Made by a program: the position numbers and the translations under genes. This document shows positions 18,501 through 25,173 of a stretch of 64,000 nt of DNA, one piece after another; the first letter of the stretch is position 1, and the number at the start of each line of letters is the position of its first letter. Below the pieces are notes generated by a model that made no database searches, was not told where the DNA came from, and was given only the letters and a program-made list of their open reading frames with translations. The stretch is from Streptomyces sp. CNQ-509 (lineage in GTDB: Bacteria > Actinomycetota > Actinomycetes > Streptomycetales > Streptomycetaceae): NCBI RefSeq assembly GCF_001011035.1, contig NZ_CP011492.1, positions 310,001 to 374,000 of the forward strand, in the 5' to 3' direction.

Positions 18501-18578
18501 CGACAGGGCGTCGAAGTCGACTTCCTGCGTGCCGGCGAAGGGGCCGAAGGCGGCGACGGCGAGCCGGTGGAGCCTCAC
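15564..18578 (-). CDS. sbcC: Exonuclease SbcC (SMC-like ATPase subunit)
   Basis: A 1004-residue SMC/Rad50-type protein. Walker A (GATGAGKTSVLDAV) is near residue 35 and the Q-loop region contains QVVLLPQGDFARFLRA. Two very long Ala/Arg/Glu-rich coiled coils flank a zinc hook (CPVCG near residue 520). The C-terminus holds the ABC signature TLSGGESFFASLALALGLSD and Walker B LDTLFIDEGFGSLDEQ. With SbcD it forms the Mre11–Rad50-like nuclease that opens DNA hairpins and processes double-strand ends. It overlaps sbcD by 4 bp and is translated after it. Confidence 0.97.
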   Translation of the reverse strand: MRLHRLAVAAFGPFAGTQEVDFDALSGAGIFLLQGATGAGKTSVLDAVCYALYGGVPGVRQGGTLRSHHAEPHTPTEVALDFTLAGRRLEVTRRPAQPRPKRNGTGVTTERATSLLREHDPAAGEWRGLSRSHQEIGEEIGRLLGMTREQFCQVVLLPQGDFARFLRADAEARAKLLGRLFDTGRFAAVEDHLAELRRRSQEAVRDGDERLLHLAHRIRQAGGPATAGDPEGWSPDDAKPGEADLADGVLGYAAVARATARELADAAELRLRTAESAHAAAASHLQDVRELARLQRLHADARQRQQALAERRQERAALGEKLRRARDAAAVAPALELRDRTAAAARQAAAAEEAARAALPGTVAGGGPDQLDAHEARTRQELGALDAARAAAARSAAIARELAALDEESRADEDVLREAAGWLDDWDTLRGGLQRRVDEAQGAATRAEQLAAEHEGARRRLDAAERRDELAGRTDEARRAHLDAGERAGRAHETWLELKERRLDGMAAELAARLADGEPCPVCGSAAHPAPATVDGAHVGEREENEALAAYRAAERVREEAALRLDSLRQARDAAAEAAGEESREALAAAVARVAGELSRARELAAGALAVREQLDQAHEEHARRVRGRQQAESRAASRASRADALTAERAARDAEVRAARGGAAGVEERAEQLTSLAGRLAVAARAAREAAAAAERSKDADARVADAAYRARFATPEEAAAALLDPAALREVEARLEAWQAEEAAVAEALAEPRAAAAAARPPAAVGAAEEAFAAAAARLRSAATAGDNARERCDALAGLSAEAADRVRRLAPLRREHHRVARLAALAAGTSAENERKMRLESYVLAARLEQVAAAATARLARMSSGRFTLVHSDERAHGRGRHGLGLHVVDAWTGTERDTATLSGGESFFASLALALGLSDVVAEEAGGVRLDTLFIDEGFGSLDEQTLDEVLDVLDALRERDRTVGIVSHVPELRRRIPTQLEVVKGRSGSYVRHRTAADR

Positions 18579-19744
18579 CTGGCTCTCTCCTCGCGTGCGT
18601 CGGCGGCGCGCACGGCGTCGAACGCGGCGTGCAGCACGGCCCGTTCGCCGGCCGTCGCGGTCGCGCCGGGTCTGACGTGGGCCACGAAGTCCTCCGCGAT
18701 CTGGCGGTCGTCGCGGCCCTTGAGCCGGTCGGCGTACGACGCGGCGGCGGCCGTGCCATCCGCGGACTCGGGGGCGAAGGCGAGACTGACGACGTGCGGG
18801 AAGCGCTCCGCGAGGCGGGCCATCGGCTCGTGCGGGCGGGCGGTGTCGGTGAGCGTGGCCTCGACCCAGGCATGTTCGAGCGGCGTGAGGGCCGGGTCGG
18901 CGAGCAGGTCGGCCAGCCGGCCGTGCAGCCGCGCCAGCGGCCGGGGCACGGGCGCGTCAATGCGCTCGGCGGTGACGGCGCCGGCGGCGTCGAGGTCCAC
19001 CAGCCAGGTCGACTTGCGGTGGGCGGCTTCGGAGAAGGAGTACGCGAGCGGGGAGCCCGAGTAGCGCACGCGCTCGGCGAGGGTCTGGCAGCCGTGCAGG
19101 TGGCCCAGCGCGACGTAGTCGACGCCGGCGAAGACCGAGGCGGGCACGGAGGCGACGCCGCCGACGGTGATGTCCCGTTCGCTGTCGGAGACCTGGCCGC
19201 CGGTGACGAAGGCATGCGCGAGGACGACGGAGCGGGTGCCGGCCGGGCGGGCTGCGAGGTCGGCGCGCACCCGGTCCATGGCAGCGGAGAGAACGGCGGT
19301 GTGGCCGCCGCGGGGGGTGGCGAACTCCTCCCGTACCAGCGCCGGTTCGAGATACGGCAGCCCGTAGCACGCGACGTCTCCCGCGGCGTCCCGCAGCAGG
19401 ACGGGCTCACCCACGCCGGCGGGGTCGGTGCGCAGATGGACGCCCGCGCGGTCCAGCAGCCCGGCGCCGACGCCGAGCCGGCGCGCCGAGTCGTGGTTTC
19501 CGGAGATCATGACGACGGGCACGCCGAGCGCCCCCAGCCGGTGCAGCGCCCGGTCGAACAGCTCCACGGCGGCCAGCGGCGGCACCGCGCGGTCGTAGAC
19601 GTCCCCGGCGACGAAGACGGCCTCGACCCCGCGCTCGGCCACCACCGCGACGAGGTGGTCGAGGAACGCGGCTTGGGCGTCGAGCAGGCTCACCCGGTGG
19701 AACGAGCGGCCCAGGTGCCAGTCCGAGGTGTGCAGGAAGCGCAT
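18575..19744 (-). CDS. sbcD: Exonuclease SbcD (Mre11-like nuclease subunit)
   Basis: A 389-residue metallophosphoesterase. Phosphoesterase motifs are in order: TSDWHLGRS (D8, H10), FVAGDVYDRA, MISGNHDS, VLAHAF and ALGHLHGCQ, so both metal sites look complete. The C-terminal domain is the usual SbcD cap. It is the first gene of the sbcDC operon (ATGA overlap). TACAGT ends 8 nt before the ATG with no ribosome site, suggesting a leaderless message. Confidence 0.97.
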   Translation of the reverse strand: MRFLHTSDWHLGRSFHRVSLLDAQAAFLDHLVAVVAERGVEAVFVAGDVYDRAVPPLAAVELFDRALHRLGALGVPVVMISGNHDSARRLGVGAGLLDRAGVHLRTDPAGVGEPVLLRDAAGDVACYGLPYLEPALVREEFATPRGGHTAVLSAAMDRVRADLAARPAGTRSVVLAHAFVTGGQVSDSERDITVGGVASVPASVFAGVDYVALGHLHGCQTLAERVRYSGSPLAYSFSEAAHRKSTWLVDLDAAGAVTAERIDAPVPRPLARLHGRLADLLADPALTPLEHAWVEATLTDTARPHEPMARLAERFPHVVSLAFAPESADGTAAAASYADRLKGRDDRQIAEDFVAHVRPGATATAGERAVLHAAFDAVRAADAREERAR

Positions 19745-19752
19745 GTGGCCCG

Positions 19753-19758
19753 ACTGTA
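19753..19758 (-). promoter_or_regulatory. Candidate -10 box for sbcDC
   Basis: TACAGT on the minus strand, 8 nt before the sbcD ATG. Confidence 0.4.
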
Positions 19759-19795
19759 GCGGCGGGGTACGACAACCCGGTCCTCGACAGGCGTC

Positions 19796-20422
19796 TCACC
19801 CGGTGCCGTACACCTCGTCGCCGGGCCGGAGTTCGGCGCTCCCCGCGGTGGCGTCGGCCAGCCAGGAGCGGAAGGCGTCCAGTTCCGCGGCGGGCACGGC
19901 GACCTCGATCCCGACGCTCTCGCCGTACACCACGCCCCGTACGTCGCGCCCCGCGGCGTGCAGGTGGCCGAGCACCTTGCCGGCCCGCCCGTGGTCGACG
20001 GTGACGGTGACCAGCCGCATCCGCAGCCTCGTCACGGTGCCGAGCGCGTCCACGGCGGCGCCGACCGCGCCGCCGTAGGCGCGGATGAGGCCGCCGGCGC
20101 CGAGCTTGGTGCCGCCGAAGTAGCGGGCGATGACGGCGACGACGTAGCGCAGCTCGCGGCGGAGCAGCAGTTGCAGCATGGGCAGCCCGGCGGTGCCGCC
20201 GGGTTCGCCGTCGTCGCCGGACCTCTGCACGCCGGCGTCGGCGCCGATGACGTACGCGAAGCAGTGGTGCGTGGCGTCGGGGTACGCGGCGCGCACCTGG
20301 GCGAGGACGGCCTGCGCCTCGGCCTCTGTGGCCGCGGGGGCGAGGGTGCAGACGAACCGGGAGCGGTTCACCTCGGTCTCGTGCACGCCCGCCCGGGCGA
20401 CGGTCAGGTACCCCTCGCGCAT
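19796..20422 (-). CDS. YigZ/IMPACT family protein
   Basis: A 208-residue protein of normal family length. The UPF0029/IMPACT domain is clear: EVNRSRFVCTL, DATHHCFAYVIG, SDDGEPGGTAGLPMLQLL and ARYFGGTKLGAGGLIRAYGG, followed by the small C-terminal ferredoxin-like domain. Eukaryotic IMPACT acts in Gcn2 signalling; the bacterial role is uncertain. TAGGGT lies 6 nt before the ATG, again without a Shine-Dalgarno sequence. It diverges from a CoA-binding protein gene. Confidence 0.92.
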   Translation of the reverse strand: MREGYLTVARAGVHETEVNRSRFVCTLAPAATEAEAQAVLAQVRAAYPDATHHCFAYVIGADAGVQRSGDDGEPGGTAGLPMLQLLLRRELRYVVAVIARYFGGTKLGAGGLIRAYGGAVGAAVDALGTVTRLRMRLVTVTVDHGRAGKVLGHLHAAGRDVRGVVYGESVGIEVAVPAAELDAFRSWLADATAGSAELRPGDEVYGTG

Positions 20423-20428
20423 CCCGCC

Positions 20429-20434
20429 ACCCTA
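20429..20434 (-). promoter_or_regulatory. Candidate -10 box, leaderless yigZ-like gene
   Basis: TAGGGT on the minus strand, 6 nt before the ATG at 20422. Confidence 0.4.
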
Positions 20435-20507
20435 GCCGCGCTCCCACCGTCCCCCACGCCCGGCCGCCCGCGGGAATCCGGGCCGGGCCCGCGTCGTTGT
20501 GAGGATC

Positions 20508-20915
20508 ATGTACGCAGACCAGGAGACCATCCGCAGGATTCTGACCTCGACCGGCGACACCTGGGCGGTGGTCGGTCTGTCCGACAACCCCTCACGTGCG
20601 GCCTATGGCGTGTCCCGGGTCCTCCAGCGCTTCGGCAAGCGCATCGTCCCGGTGCACCCGAAGGCGGAGACGGTACACGGCGAGCAGGGGTACGCCTCGC
20701 TCGCGGACATCCCCTTCCCTGTCGACGTGGTCGACGTCTTCGTCAACAGCGACCTGGCCGGCGGCGTGGCCGACGAGGCGGTCGCGGTCGGCGCGAAGGC
20801 GGTCTGGTTCCAGCTCGACGTGATCGACGAGGGCGCGTACGAACGGGTGCGCGCGGCCGGTCTGGACATGGTGATGAACCGCTGCCCGGCCATCGAGATC
20901 CCCCTGCTCGGCTGA
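20508..20915 (+). CDS. CoA-binding domain protein (YccU-like)
   Basis: A 135-residue single-domain protein. GAGG at 20501–20504 selects the ATG at 20508 over a GTG at 20499. The Rossmann-like CoA-binding fold shows WAVVGLSDNPSRAAYGVSR, GKRIVPVHPKAE, PVDVVDVFV and a terminal MNRCPAIEI. These proteins resemble the CoA-binding domain of succinyl-CoA ligases without the ligase part; their function is unknown. It converges on the ybaK-like gene after a 19-bp gap. Confidence 0.88.
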   Translation: MYADQETIRRILTSTGDTWAVVGLSDNPSRAAYGVSRVLQRFGKRIVPVHPKAETVHGEQGYASLADIPFPVDVVDVFVNSDLAGGVADEAVAVGAKAVWFQLDVIDEGAYERVRAAGLDMVMNRCPAIEIPLLG

Positions 20916-20934
20916 GCGGAGGCCGGAGGACGGA

Positions 20935-21489
20935 TCAGGCGCCGAGTCCGTCGAGGACCACGGCGCCCGGCAGCCCGGCCAGCGCCTTGCCGGGCACGAT
21001 GAGCTTGCCGCGCCGCCGGCCGCTGCCGACGACCAGGTGCGGGGTGTCCGCGACCCGGGCGTCCACGAGGACCGGCCAGCTCTCCGGCAGCCCGACCGGC
21101 GTGATGCCGCCGTACTCCATGCCGGTCTCCGCGGTGGCGGTGCCGGCGGGCGCGAACGACGCCTTGCGCACGCCGAGATGGCGCCGCACGGTGCCGTTGA
21201 CGTCGACGCGGGTGGTGGACAGCACGACGCAGGCGGCGAGGGTGACGTTCCCGCCGCGCTTCCCGGCTACGACGACGCAGTTCGCGGACTGCTCCAGCAA
21301 CTCCTGCCCGTACGCCTCGCAGAAGACGGCCGTGTCGGCGAGCTCGGGGTCGGAGTCGACGTGCACCAGCTCGGCGGCGGGGACGGCGCCCTGCCAGCCG
21401 CGCAGGGCGGCCGCGACGGGGTCGGCGAGCAGGTCGAGGCGCTCGGTGGCGGGGGCGGCGTCGTCGAAGGCTCCGATGGGTGCGCGCAT
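20935..21489 (-). CDS. YbaK/EbsC-type aminoacyl-tRNA deacylase
   Basis: A 184-residue protein. The YbaK fold is visible from VFCEAYGQELLEQSANCVVV through GGNVTLAACVVLSTTRVDVN and the conserved KASFAPAGTATAETGMEYGG and ITPVGLP loops, ending in GSGRRRGKLIV. The family hydrolyses mischarged tRNA such as Cys- or Ala-tRNAPro; the exact specificity here is unknown. TAAGGT lies 7 nt before the ATG at 21489. It sits downstream of the XRE-cupin gene on the same strand, but its own apparent -10 suggests a separate transcript. Confidence 0.88.
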   Translation of the reverse strand: MRAPIGAFDDAAPATERLDLLADPVAAALRGWQGAVPAAELVHVDSDPELADTAVFCEAYGQELLEQSANCVVVAGKRGGNVTLAACVVLSTTRVDVNGTVRRHLGVRKASFAPAGTATAETGMEYGGITPVGLPESWPVLVDARVADTPHLVVGSGRRRGKLIVPGKALAGLPGAVVLDGLGA

Positions 21490-21496
21490 GTCCGTG

Positions 21497-21502
21497 ACCT
21501 TA
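21497..21502 (-). promoter_or_regulatory. Candidate -10 box, leaderless ybaK-like gene
   Basis: TAAGGT on the minus strand, 7 nt before the ATG at 21489, inside the 20-bp gap after the XRE-cupin stop. Confidence 0.4.
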
Positions 21503-21509
21503 ACCCGCC

Positions 21510-22082
21510 TCAGCGCGCGGGCGGTACCGAGACCGCCATCACCAGCTCCACCGGGTCCCGGCCCTCGTTCCGGTACGCGTGGGGGGCGCTCGCCTCGAAG
21601 CTCGCGGACGTGCCCGCGGGCACCAGGTGCGCGGTGCCGGCGACGACGAGCGTCAGCTCCCCCGCGGTCACGTGCAGCAGCTCGGTGGTGCCCGCGGGGT
21701 GCGGGTCGGAGCCGCTGCCGTCGCCGGGCATGAGCCGCCAGGACCACATCTCGAACGGGCCGGGGCTCTGCGTCCCGACGAGCAGCCGGCTGGCGCTGCC
21801 GGCCTTCGTCGTCCACATCCGCACGGCCCGGTGCGGCGGCACGAGCTGCACCTCGGGGCCGTGCTCGTAGTCCAGCAGCGTCGTGATGCTGATGCCGAGG
21901 GCGTCGGCGAGCTTGACCGTCGTGCCGACGCTGGGGTTCGTACGCGCCTGCTCTATCTGGATGATCATCCCGCGGCTGACGCCGGAGCGGCCGGCCAGCG
22001 AGTCCAGGGTGAAGCCGCGCTCGTTGCGCCAGTGCTTGAGGTTCCTGGCGAGCGCGTGGGTGAGGACGTCGAAATCCGCCAA
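21510..22082 (-). CDS. XRE-family regulator with C-terminal cupin domain
   Basis: A 190-residue protein if started at TTG 22082 (LADFDVLTHALARNLKHWR). No ATG or GTG lies at the homologous position; a TTG at 22094 is possible. The HTH_3 domain (FTLDSLAGRSGVSRGMIIQI, then NPSVGTTVKLADALGIS) is followed by a cupin (PHPAGTTELLHVTAGELTLV). Such proteins sense small molecules and repress adjacent transport or amino-acid genes. It diverges from an EamA transporter, with palindromes between them. Confidence 0.85.
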   Translation of the reverse strand: MADFDVLTHALARNLKHWRNERGFTLDSLAGRSGVSRGMIIQIEQARTNPSVGTTVKLADALGISITTLLDYEHGPEVQLVPPHRAVRMWTTKAGSASRLLVGTQSPGPFEMWSWRLMPGDGSGSDPHPAGTTELLHVTAGELTLVVAGTAHLVPAGTSASFEASAPHAYRNEGRDPVELVMAVSVPPAR

Positions 22083-22123
22083 GGCTCCGTCCAACTCCGT
22101 CCAATATTTTTGATGCAGTCGTC

Positions 22124-22172
22124 CAGTGCACTGAACTACACTGCAGAGAACCGCAGCGTTCATCACAGTGTA
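22124..22172. promoter_or_regulatory. Palindromes between XRE-cupin and EamA genes, candidate operators
   Basis: CAGTGCACTG (22124–22133) is a perfect palindrome. Close by, TACACTG (22137–22143) and CAGTGTA (22166–22172) form an inverted repeat sharing the same ACTG/CAGT core. The cluster of related half-sites fits binding of the XRE-cupin dimer controlling both divergent genes. Confidence 0.5.
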
Positions 22173-22188
22173 CTCGGGGGGCTTCGTC

Positions 22189-23052
22189 GTGACCGCACTC
22201 TTCGCCTTGGCCACCAGCATCCTCTACGGGCTGGCCGACTTCGGCGGCGGGGTGCTGAGCCGGCGCAGCCCCGCCCTCACCGTGGTCGTGCTCTCGCAGA
22301 TCGCCGCGACGGTGGTGCTGGGCGGCGTGGTGGTGGCGACCGGCGCCTGGAGCGAGGCCGGTCCGCTGCTGTGGTTCGCGGTCGCGGCCGGTGTCGCTGG
22401 GCCGGTCGCGATGATCTGCTTCTACAGCGCGCTGGCCCGCGGCCCGATGGGCGTGGTCTCGCCGCTCGCCTCGATGGCCGTGCTGGTGCCGTTCGGCGTG
22501 GGCCTCGTGGCGTACGGGGAGCGGCCGGGCCCGGTGCAGTACGCGGGCGGCGCCATCGCGCTGGCCGGTGTAGTGCTGGCGTCCGGTCCGGTGCGGGGTG
22601 CCCCGGTGGCGCGGCGGACGCTGCTGCTGACGCTGGGCGCCGCGGCGGGCTTCGGCGCGGTCTTCGCCTTCATCGCCGAGGCGTCCACGACGGTCACCGG
22701 GCTCTTCCTCGCGCTGTTCGTGCAGCGCGCGGTGAACGTGGCGGTGGGCGGGGCCGCGCTGTACGCGGCGGTGCGCCGGGGCGGCGCGGCGCTGCCGGAG
22801 GGCGGCTGGGACACGATACGGGCGGCGGCGCCGGGGCTGGTGTTCGTGGGCCTGGCGGACGTGGCGGCCAACGGGACGTATGCGATAGCCGCGCAGCACG
22901 GCCCGGTGACCCTGGCGGCGGTGCTGTCGTCGCTGTATCCGGTGGTCACGGCGCTGGCGGCGCGGGGCGTGCTGCGGGAGAAGCTGCGCGCGGTGCAGGC
23001 GGCGGGTGCGGGTCTGGCGCTGGCCGGGACGGTGCTGCTGGCGTCGGGGTGA
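22189..23052 (+). CDS. EamA/DMT-family transporter
   Basis: A 287-residue membrane protein with ten hydrophobic segments in two EamA repeats (first repeat includes FYSALARGPMGVVSPLASM; second includes YAIAAQHGPVTLAAVLSSLY). I chose the GTG at 22189 because a G-rich ribosome site (22175–22181) precedes it at the right distance; a GTG at 22168 is in frame but overlaps the operator repeat. Members export or import amino acids and other metabolites. Control by the divergent XRE-cupin protein is likely. Confidence 0.88.
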   Translation: MTALFALATSILYGLADFGGGVLSRRSPALTVVVLSQIAATVVLGGVVVATGAWSEAGPLLWFAVAAGVAGPVAMICFYSALARGPMGVVSPLASMAVLVPFGVGLVAYGERPGPVQYAGGAIALAGVVLASGPVRGAPVARRTLLLTLGAAAGFGAVFAFIAEASTTVTGLFLALFVQRAVNVAVGGAALYAAVRRGGAALPEGGWDTIRAAAPGLVFVGLADVAANGTYAIAAQHGPVTLAAVLSSLYPVVTALAARGVLREKLRAVQAAGAGLALAGTVLLASG

Positions 23053-23077
23053 GGCGCTTCGCGGCACCGGGCGCGGC

Positions 23078-23173
23078 TCAGAAGTGGTTGCGGATCGTGT
23101 AGAGCAGCAGCCCGAAGGCGTGCAGGGACAGCACGACGGCCAGGATGATCCGCAGCTTGCGGTCCGTGCTCAT
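23078..23173 (-). CDS. 31-residue single-span membrane protein
   Basis: ATG at 23173 to TGA at 23078. After a short basic start (MSTDRKLR) one hydrophobic helix follows (IILAVVLSLHAFGLLLY), and the end is TIRNHF. Codon choice has the strong third-position GC bias of real genes. It lies 34 bp downstream of a hexapeptide acyltransferase on the same strand and may be co-transcribed. Function unknown; the charge-then-helix layout suggests a genuine small membrane peptide. Confidence 0.6.
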   Translation of the reverse strand: MSTDRKLRIILAVVLSLHAFGLLLYTIRNHF

Positions 23174-23207
23174 GCGGCGCCCCTCCCCGGGTGTCGGCCG
23201 GTCGCGG

Positions 23208-23888
23208 TCATGTCGCGGTCTCCAGGGTGCCCGGTGGCGCCGGGCGCAGCGGCGGGTGCCACCCGGACTCGGGGTTCCAGCGGCGTACGATCCGGGCGGG
23301 CGCGCCGGCGACGACCGCGTGGTCCGGCACCTCGCCGCGCACCACGGACCCGGCGGCGACGACCACGTTGCGGCCGAGCCGCGCGCCGGGCAGGATCAGC
23401 GCACCCGCGCCCAGCCAACTGCCCGCGCCGATCTCCACCGGCGCGGAACGCGGCCACTGCTTGCCGACCGGCTCGTGCGGGTCGTCATAGCTGTGGTTCG
23501 TCGAGGTGACGTACACGTACGGGCCGCAGAAGACGTCGTCGCCGATGGTGACGGGCAGGTCGGCGATCACATGGCTGCCCCGGCCCAGCACGACGCCGTC
23601 GCCGAGCCGCACGGCGGTGTCCGGGCCGAGCGGGGCGCCGGGCGCGAGGCCGACGGTGAGCGTCACCTGCTCGCCGATGATGCAGTGCGCGCCCAGTTCG
23701 ATCCGCCGCTCGCCGAAGATCGTGCCCTGCGGGAAGGCGAGGACCGTGCCGGCGCCGAGCCGCCGGAAGCGGTACGGGCCGGGGCGCGCCGCGCTCACCG
23801 CGCCGGCGCTCCGCACCCACCGCCAGCCGCGGTGCACGGCGCGCGAGAGCAGCCTGCTCGTCACGGAGTTGCGCTGCGGGTTCGGCAC
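23208..23888 (-). CDS. Left-handed beta-helix (hexapeptide) acyltransferase
   Basis: A 226-residue protein starting at GTG 23888. Hexapeptide repeats run from about residue 50 to 200. YVTSTNHSYDDPHEPVG has the histidine position typical of the maltose/galactoside O-acetyltransferase active site, and WLGAGALILPGARLGRNVVV precedes a final SVVRGEVPDHAVVAGAPARI. It probably transfers an acyl group from CoA to a sugar or cell-envelope acceptor; the acceptor is unknown. TACGGT lies 6 nt before the start. It is divergent from the gamma-carbonic-anhydrase-like gene at 24032. Confidence 0.87.
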   Translation of the reverse strand: MPNPQRNSVTSRLLSRAVHRGWRWVRSAGAVSAARPGPYRFRRLGAGTVLAFPQGTIFGERRIELGAHCIIGEQVTLTVGLAPGAPLGPDTAVRLGDGVVLGRGSHVIADLPVTIGDDVFCGPYVYVTSTNHSYDDPHEPVGKQWPRSAPVEIGAGSWLGAGALILPGARLGRNVVVAAGSVVRGEVPDHAVVAGAPARIVRRWNPESGWHPPLRPAPPGTLETAT

Positions 23889-23894
23889 CCGGTC

Positions 23895-23900
23895 ACCGTA
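23895..23900 (-). promoter_or_regulatory. Candidate -10 box, leaderless acyltransferase gene
   Basis: TACGGT on the minus strand, 6 nt before the GTG at 23888. Confidence 0.4.
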
Positions 23901-24031
23901 CCCCTCCCGTCTCTCGCCTACGCTCTGAGCGAGCGCGGCCGCGGCCCTGGACGGCGACGGGCCGCCGGCGGCTCACCAGGACGTATGACGGCGGGCGGCG
24001 CGGGCCGCCGCGAGCACCGGGAGCGGACGAC

Positions 24032-24568
24032 ATGTCAGGACGGCCGGAGCCGCTGATCGCGGCGGTGGGCGGGCGGGAGCCCGCGGTGGACCCGAAGGCG
24101 TACGTGGCCGCGACCGCGGTGGTGGTCGGGGACGTGACCCTCGGCGCGGAGGCCGGCGTCTGGTACAACGCCGTGCTGCGCGGCGACTGCGAGTCGATCT
24201 CCCTGGGCGCGGGCAGCAACGTGCAGGACAACTGCACGGTCCACGCCGACCCGGGCTTTCCGGTGGTCATCGGCGAGCGCGTGACCGTCGGCCACAACGC
24301 GGTGGTGCACGGCTGCACCGTCGGCGACGACGTGCTCGTCGGCATGGGCGCGACGCTGCTCAACGGGGCCGTGATCGGCTCCGGTTCGCTGGTGGCCGCG
24401 CAGGCGCTGGTGCCGCAGGGCATGGAGGTGCCGCCGGGTTCGCTGGTCGCCGGAGTGCCGGCCAAGGTGAAGCGGCCGCTGACGGACGAGGAGCGCGAGC
24501 ACATCCGCCTTAACGGCGCGGGTTACGTGGCCCTGACGCAGGTGCACCGTGAGTCCCTGGGCGGCTGA
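24032..24568 (+). CDS. Gamma-carbonic-anhydrase-like hexapeptide protein
   Basis: A 178-residue left-handed beta-helix protein of the YrdA/PaaY group. The metal-site histidines are in place: NCTVHADPG and GHNAVVHGC, with WYNAVLRGD before them and SLVAGVPAKVKRPL after. Gamma-class proteins use this trimeric site for zinc or iron; only some are active carbonic anhydrases. The start ATG at 24032 follows GAGCGGAC. A strong hairpin follows the gene. Confidence 0.88.
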   Translation: MSGRPEPLIAAVGGREPAVDPKAYVAATAVVVGDVTLGAEAGVWYNAVLRGDCESISLGAGSNVQDNCTVHADPGFPVVIGERVTVGHNAVVHGCTVGDDVLVGMGATLLNGAVIGSGSLVAAQALVPQGMEVPPGSLVAGVPAKVKRPLTDEEREHIRLNGAGYVALTQVHRESLGG

Positions 24569-24599
24569 GCCGCGGGATCCCCGGGCGCGGGCGCCGGTA

Positions 24600-24645
24600 C
24601 GGCCCCGGCCGCCGGCGCGTTCGGCACCCGCGGCGGCCGGGGCCG
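24600..24645. terminator. Bidirectional hairpin terminator
   Basis: Perfect 15-bp arms (24600–24614 and 24631–24645) around a 16-nt loop, located between convergent stops of the carbonic-anhydrase-like and thioesterase genes. No T-run. Confidence 0.7.
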
Positions 24646-24657
24646 CGACCGCAGCCC

Positions 24658-25110
24658 TCAGTCGTTGGGGCGCAGCGTCCACAGCACCGTCATCCGCCCG
24701 CTGACGGCGCCGTCCCCGCGGACGATGTCGACCCCGACGGGGAACTCCGGCCGCTTTCCGGCGTCGAGTTCGGCCACGACCTCGGCAATCGGCCGGCCCA
24801 GCCGCGCCTTGGCGGTGACGTCGCCCCTGGCGACCTTCAGGAAGTCGATCTCGGCCCGCACCGGCAGCGGCACGGCCCGCTCCATCTGGTCGCCGAACGC
24901 GGCGAGTACGACGGCGCCCGTCGCCGACTCGGCCAGGGTGAACATCGCGCCGGCGTGCGGGCCGCCGACGTGGTTGCGGTACTCGGGCCGGTCGGGGAAG
25001 CGGAGGGTGGCGGCCTCCGGCGTGATCTCGTCGTAGATCAGGCCGAGCGTGCGGACCATGGGGACCGATGCCTGAAGGAGCTCGCCCAGCGGCGGCATGG
25101 TGTCTGACAT
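24658..25110 (-). CDS. Hotdog-fold thioesterase (DUF4442/PaaI-like)
   Basis: A 150-residue single-domain hotdog protein. The central helix region reads NHVGGPHAGAMFTLAESATG, the usual active-site neighbourhood, followed by PVRAEIDFLKVARGDVTAKA. It probably hydrolyses acyl-CoA or acyl-ACP thioesters; the substrate is unknown. TAACGT ends 6 nt before the ATG, another apparent leaderless start. It is divergent from the membrane-anchored protein at 25174. Confidence 0.85.
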   Translation of the reverse strand: MSDTMPPLGELLQASVPMVRTLGLIYDEITPEAATLRFPDRPEYRNHVGGPHAGAMFTLAESATGAVVLAAFGDQMERAVPLPVRAEIDFLKVARGDVTAKARLGRPIAEVVAELDAGKRPEFPVGVDIVRGDGAVSGRMTVLWTLRPND

Positions 25111-25116
25111 GCGGCC

Positions 25117-25122
25117 ACGTTA
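25117..25122 (-). promoter_or_regulatory. Candidate -10 box, leaderless thioesterase gene
   Basis: TAACGT on the minus strand, 6 nt before the ATG at 25110. Confidence 0.45.
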
Positions 25123-25160
25123 CCAACGGGTAATAAGTGTGGCCACTCCCCGTCGCCAGC

Positions 25161-25166
25161 TATGTT
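25161..25166 (+). promoter_or_regulatory. Candidate -10 box, leaderless membrane-protein gene
   Basis: TATGTT, 7 nt before the ATG at 25174. Confidence 0.5.
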
Positions 25167-25173
25167 GGTCCGC

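Noticed and set aside
15585..19064. Very long open frame on the plus strand opposite sbcC and sbcD (over 1000 codons)
   Set aside because: It is the antisense shadow of a GC-rich coding region. Its translation is Gly/Ala/Val-rich without family motifs, while the minus strand encodes textbook SbcC and SbcD.
20935..23067. A 710-codon minus-strand frame covering the YbaK-like, XRE-cupin and EamA genes
   Set aside because: Only its last 184 codons are real (YbaK-like). The rest is antisense or out of frame to better-supported genes.
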